Assembly (NCBI RefSeq): GCF_000613125.1
Contig: NZ_HG964497.1
Span: forward strand, 2,651,189-2,715,188
Origin: Bacillus sp. EB01
Lineage (GTDB): Bacteria > Bacillota > Bacilli > Bacillales > Cytobacillaceae
DNA: 64,000 nucleotides
Direction: 5' to 3'
Numbering within the stretch: the first letter of the stretch is position 1; every line of letters starts with the position of its first letter. The notes under the pieces were generated by a model, which did no database searches, was not told where the DNA came from, and saw only the letters and a program-made list of their open reading frames with translations. A program made the translations under genes and the position numbers. This document shows, piece after piece, positions 63,204 to 64,000 of this stretch.

Positions 63204-63395
63204 TTATAGCGGTGGGTGAATTGGATGCGCAGTCGTATAACTCTCTACAGAAAGCGGTGGGTGGATCGGATGCGCTGCGGCTGTATCCTCGATCGTTAAC
63301 GGCGGGTGAATTGGGTGTGCTGATGCAGGTGCAGCACCTACTGCGAATAAACCAAGGGCAAATGCCGAACTAAGGATGATAATTGCTTTTTTCAT
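63204..63395 (-). CDS. Phr-like secreted peptide precursor with three AHPIHPPL copies
   Basis: A 63-aa precursor: signal peptide MKKAIIILSSAFALGLF..APASA (residues 1-26, AxA cleavage site), then three copies of HPIHPPL preceded by Ala, joined by TIEDTAA- and SVESYTT-type spacers; the last copy is the C-terminus. ATG 63395 follows GAGGAGGAG, which begins at the stop codon of the TPR regulator gene. The architecture is that of Rap-Phr/NprR-NprX/AimR-AimP quorum-sensing cassettes, in which the exported precursor is trimmed and the peptide re-imported to bind the TPR partner. The repeat is not one I know. Confidence 0.82.
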   Translation of the reverse strand: MKKAIIILSSAFALGLFAVGAAPASAHPIHPPLTIEDTAAAHPIHPPLSVESYTTAHPIHPPL

Positions 63396-63406
63396 TGTAC
63401 TCCTCC

Positions 63407-64000
63407 TCAATTAATTTTATTTAAATAAATGACTGCCTGTTCGAACTTGCCCCCCTGGGTGTAATGTTCGGCAAGCAATTTATAGAAATGGGCAAGATCA
63501 TCTTTGTGCTCTTTCCCATCTTCCAACAAAGGAATAACTTTTGCCTGTAAATACTCGTATGCTTTTGGCTCGGAGGAATCCAGCATCAGGTAGAAAGACG
63601 CAAGATTCTTGTATTTTTTACTGCCCAGCTCGTTCGCTAGGGCAAGGACATCCTCGAAGTATGCCTTTGCTACTTCGGTTTCGAATATAGAATGCTTCGT
63701 CTCACCAATGGTATACAGAGTGACAAGGTAATCTATCCCTTTTTCCTTTTTCATGGACAGGCTTTTTTCGAAAAAGTGGATTGCTTGATTTGGCTTTTGC
63801 ATTTTTTTCTGCAAGAAACCCATATTGTGATAAATCATTGGCAGCAATGCCTGCTCGTTCAAAAGCTCAGCATTGCGGATTAAATGCACAAAGCATGACG
63901 ACGCTTCTTCATAAATTTTGGAGTGGGTGTAGTTGATGCCAAGCAGCATTAGTACATGAAGGATTCGCCTGAAATTATGCTGCTCCATAAAATGCTGAAG
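63407..64000 (-). CDS. TPR regulator of Rap/RRNPP type (N-terminus beyond window)
   Basis: The C-terminal 197 residues of a TPR protein; it runs off the right edge. Helical repeats with Rap/NprR-type consensus are visible: LLPMIYHNMGFLQKKMQKPNQAIHFFEKSLSMKKE, then YLVTLYTIGETKHSIFETEVAKAYFEDVLALANEL and a final HFYKLLAEHYTQGGKFEQAVIYLNKIN. Such domains bind short peptides. The N-terminus, which would show HTH (transcription factor) or Rap-type helical bundle (phosphatase), is outside. Its stop codon lies within the peptide gene's ribosome binding region. Confidence 0.85.
   Translation of the reverse strand, partial: LQHFMEQHNFRRILHVLMLLGINYTHSKIYEEASSCFVHLIRNAELLNEQALLPMIYHNMGFLQKKMQKPNQAIHFFEKSLSMKKEKGIDYLVTLYTIGETKHSIFETEVAKAYFEDVLALANELGSKKYKNLASFYLMLDSSEPKAYEYLQAKVIPLLEDGKEHKDDLAHFYKLLAEHYTQGGKFEQAVIYLNKIN

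Overview
The window is chromosomal DNA from an endospore-forming Bacillaceae bacterium (Mesobacillus/Cytobacillus-like; the species cannot be fixed from sequence alone). Evidence includes AGGAGG ribosome binding sites, TTGACA/TATAAT promoters, spore coat genes (one with a sigma-K promoter), PerR, Fnr and PhoP-type operators, a teichuronic acid operon and typical Bacillaceae dispersed repeats.

Layout. 1-7.1 kb: a DEAD-box helicase (cut by the window edge), a ferritin-like protein, EcsC-like, LysR, GNAT and TrmO genes, then an operon of an FbpB-like peptide, a Spo0M-like protein and a TerC exporter behind a yybP-ykoY (Mn2+) riboswitch. 7.1-12.3 kb: tRNA genes Leu-CAG, Gly-CCC and Ser-CGA with a tRNA-Pro 3' fragment between them, then an AT-rich accessory segment (Imm26-like protein, VanZ-like protein, lipoprotein, an unclassified DDE-type transposase with a small overlapping partner) bounded by imperfect inverted repeats. 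12.3-21.3 kb: Dps, YceI, C39-like peptidase, catalase with a perfect PerR box, a PrsA-like foldase, HtrA and a two-component system.

21.7-32.4 kb is a cell-wall polysaccharide cluster: galE, tuaA, tuaC-tuaD-tuaE-tuaF-tuaG-tuaH (tuaB is absent), then a small membrane protein and gtaB. PhoP-like direct repeats precede both tuaA and the gtaB unit, so the cluster probably makes teichuronic acid under phosphate limitation. GtaB, GalE and TuaD would supply the sugar nucleotides. 32.4-43.9 kb: malate synthase G, a coiled-coil secreted protein, a DUF3298 pseudogene broken by an amber codon and by a 148-bp insertion, an SGNH hydrolase, a candidate structured RNA, a four-copy CTAG-rich tandem repeat, UbiB/AarF, a phasin-like protein, a tyrosine phosphatase and a formate/nitrite channel.

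44.0-50.3 kb is a cobalamin-riboswitch operon. It encodes a cell-wall protein with DUF4430 and alpha/alpha-barrel repeats (the two folds of animal transcobalamin), a DUF4430 lipoprotein and a complete ECF transporter (T, fused A1A2, S), which together suggest a surface-to-membrane B12 capture route. 50.3-61.0 kb: AbrB-type and MFS transporters, a helix-turn-helix protein, a CotD-like coat protein, an internally deleted fdhD with an intact formate dehydrogenase and DUF1641 partner, a CotF-like protein, a PLP enzyme and a cold-shock protein. 62-64 kb: a RodA-like SEDS protein, then an RRNPP/Rap-like TPR protein (cut by the window edge) whose 3' end is coupled to a secreted peptide precursor with three copies of AHPIHPPL. 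This last pair is the best candidate for an undescribed system.
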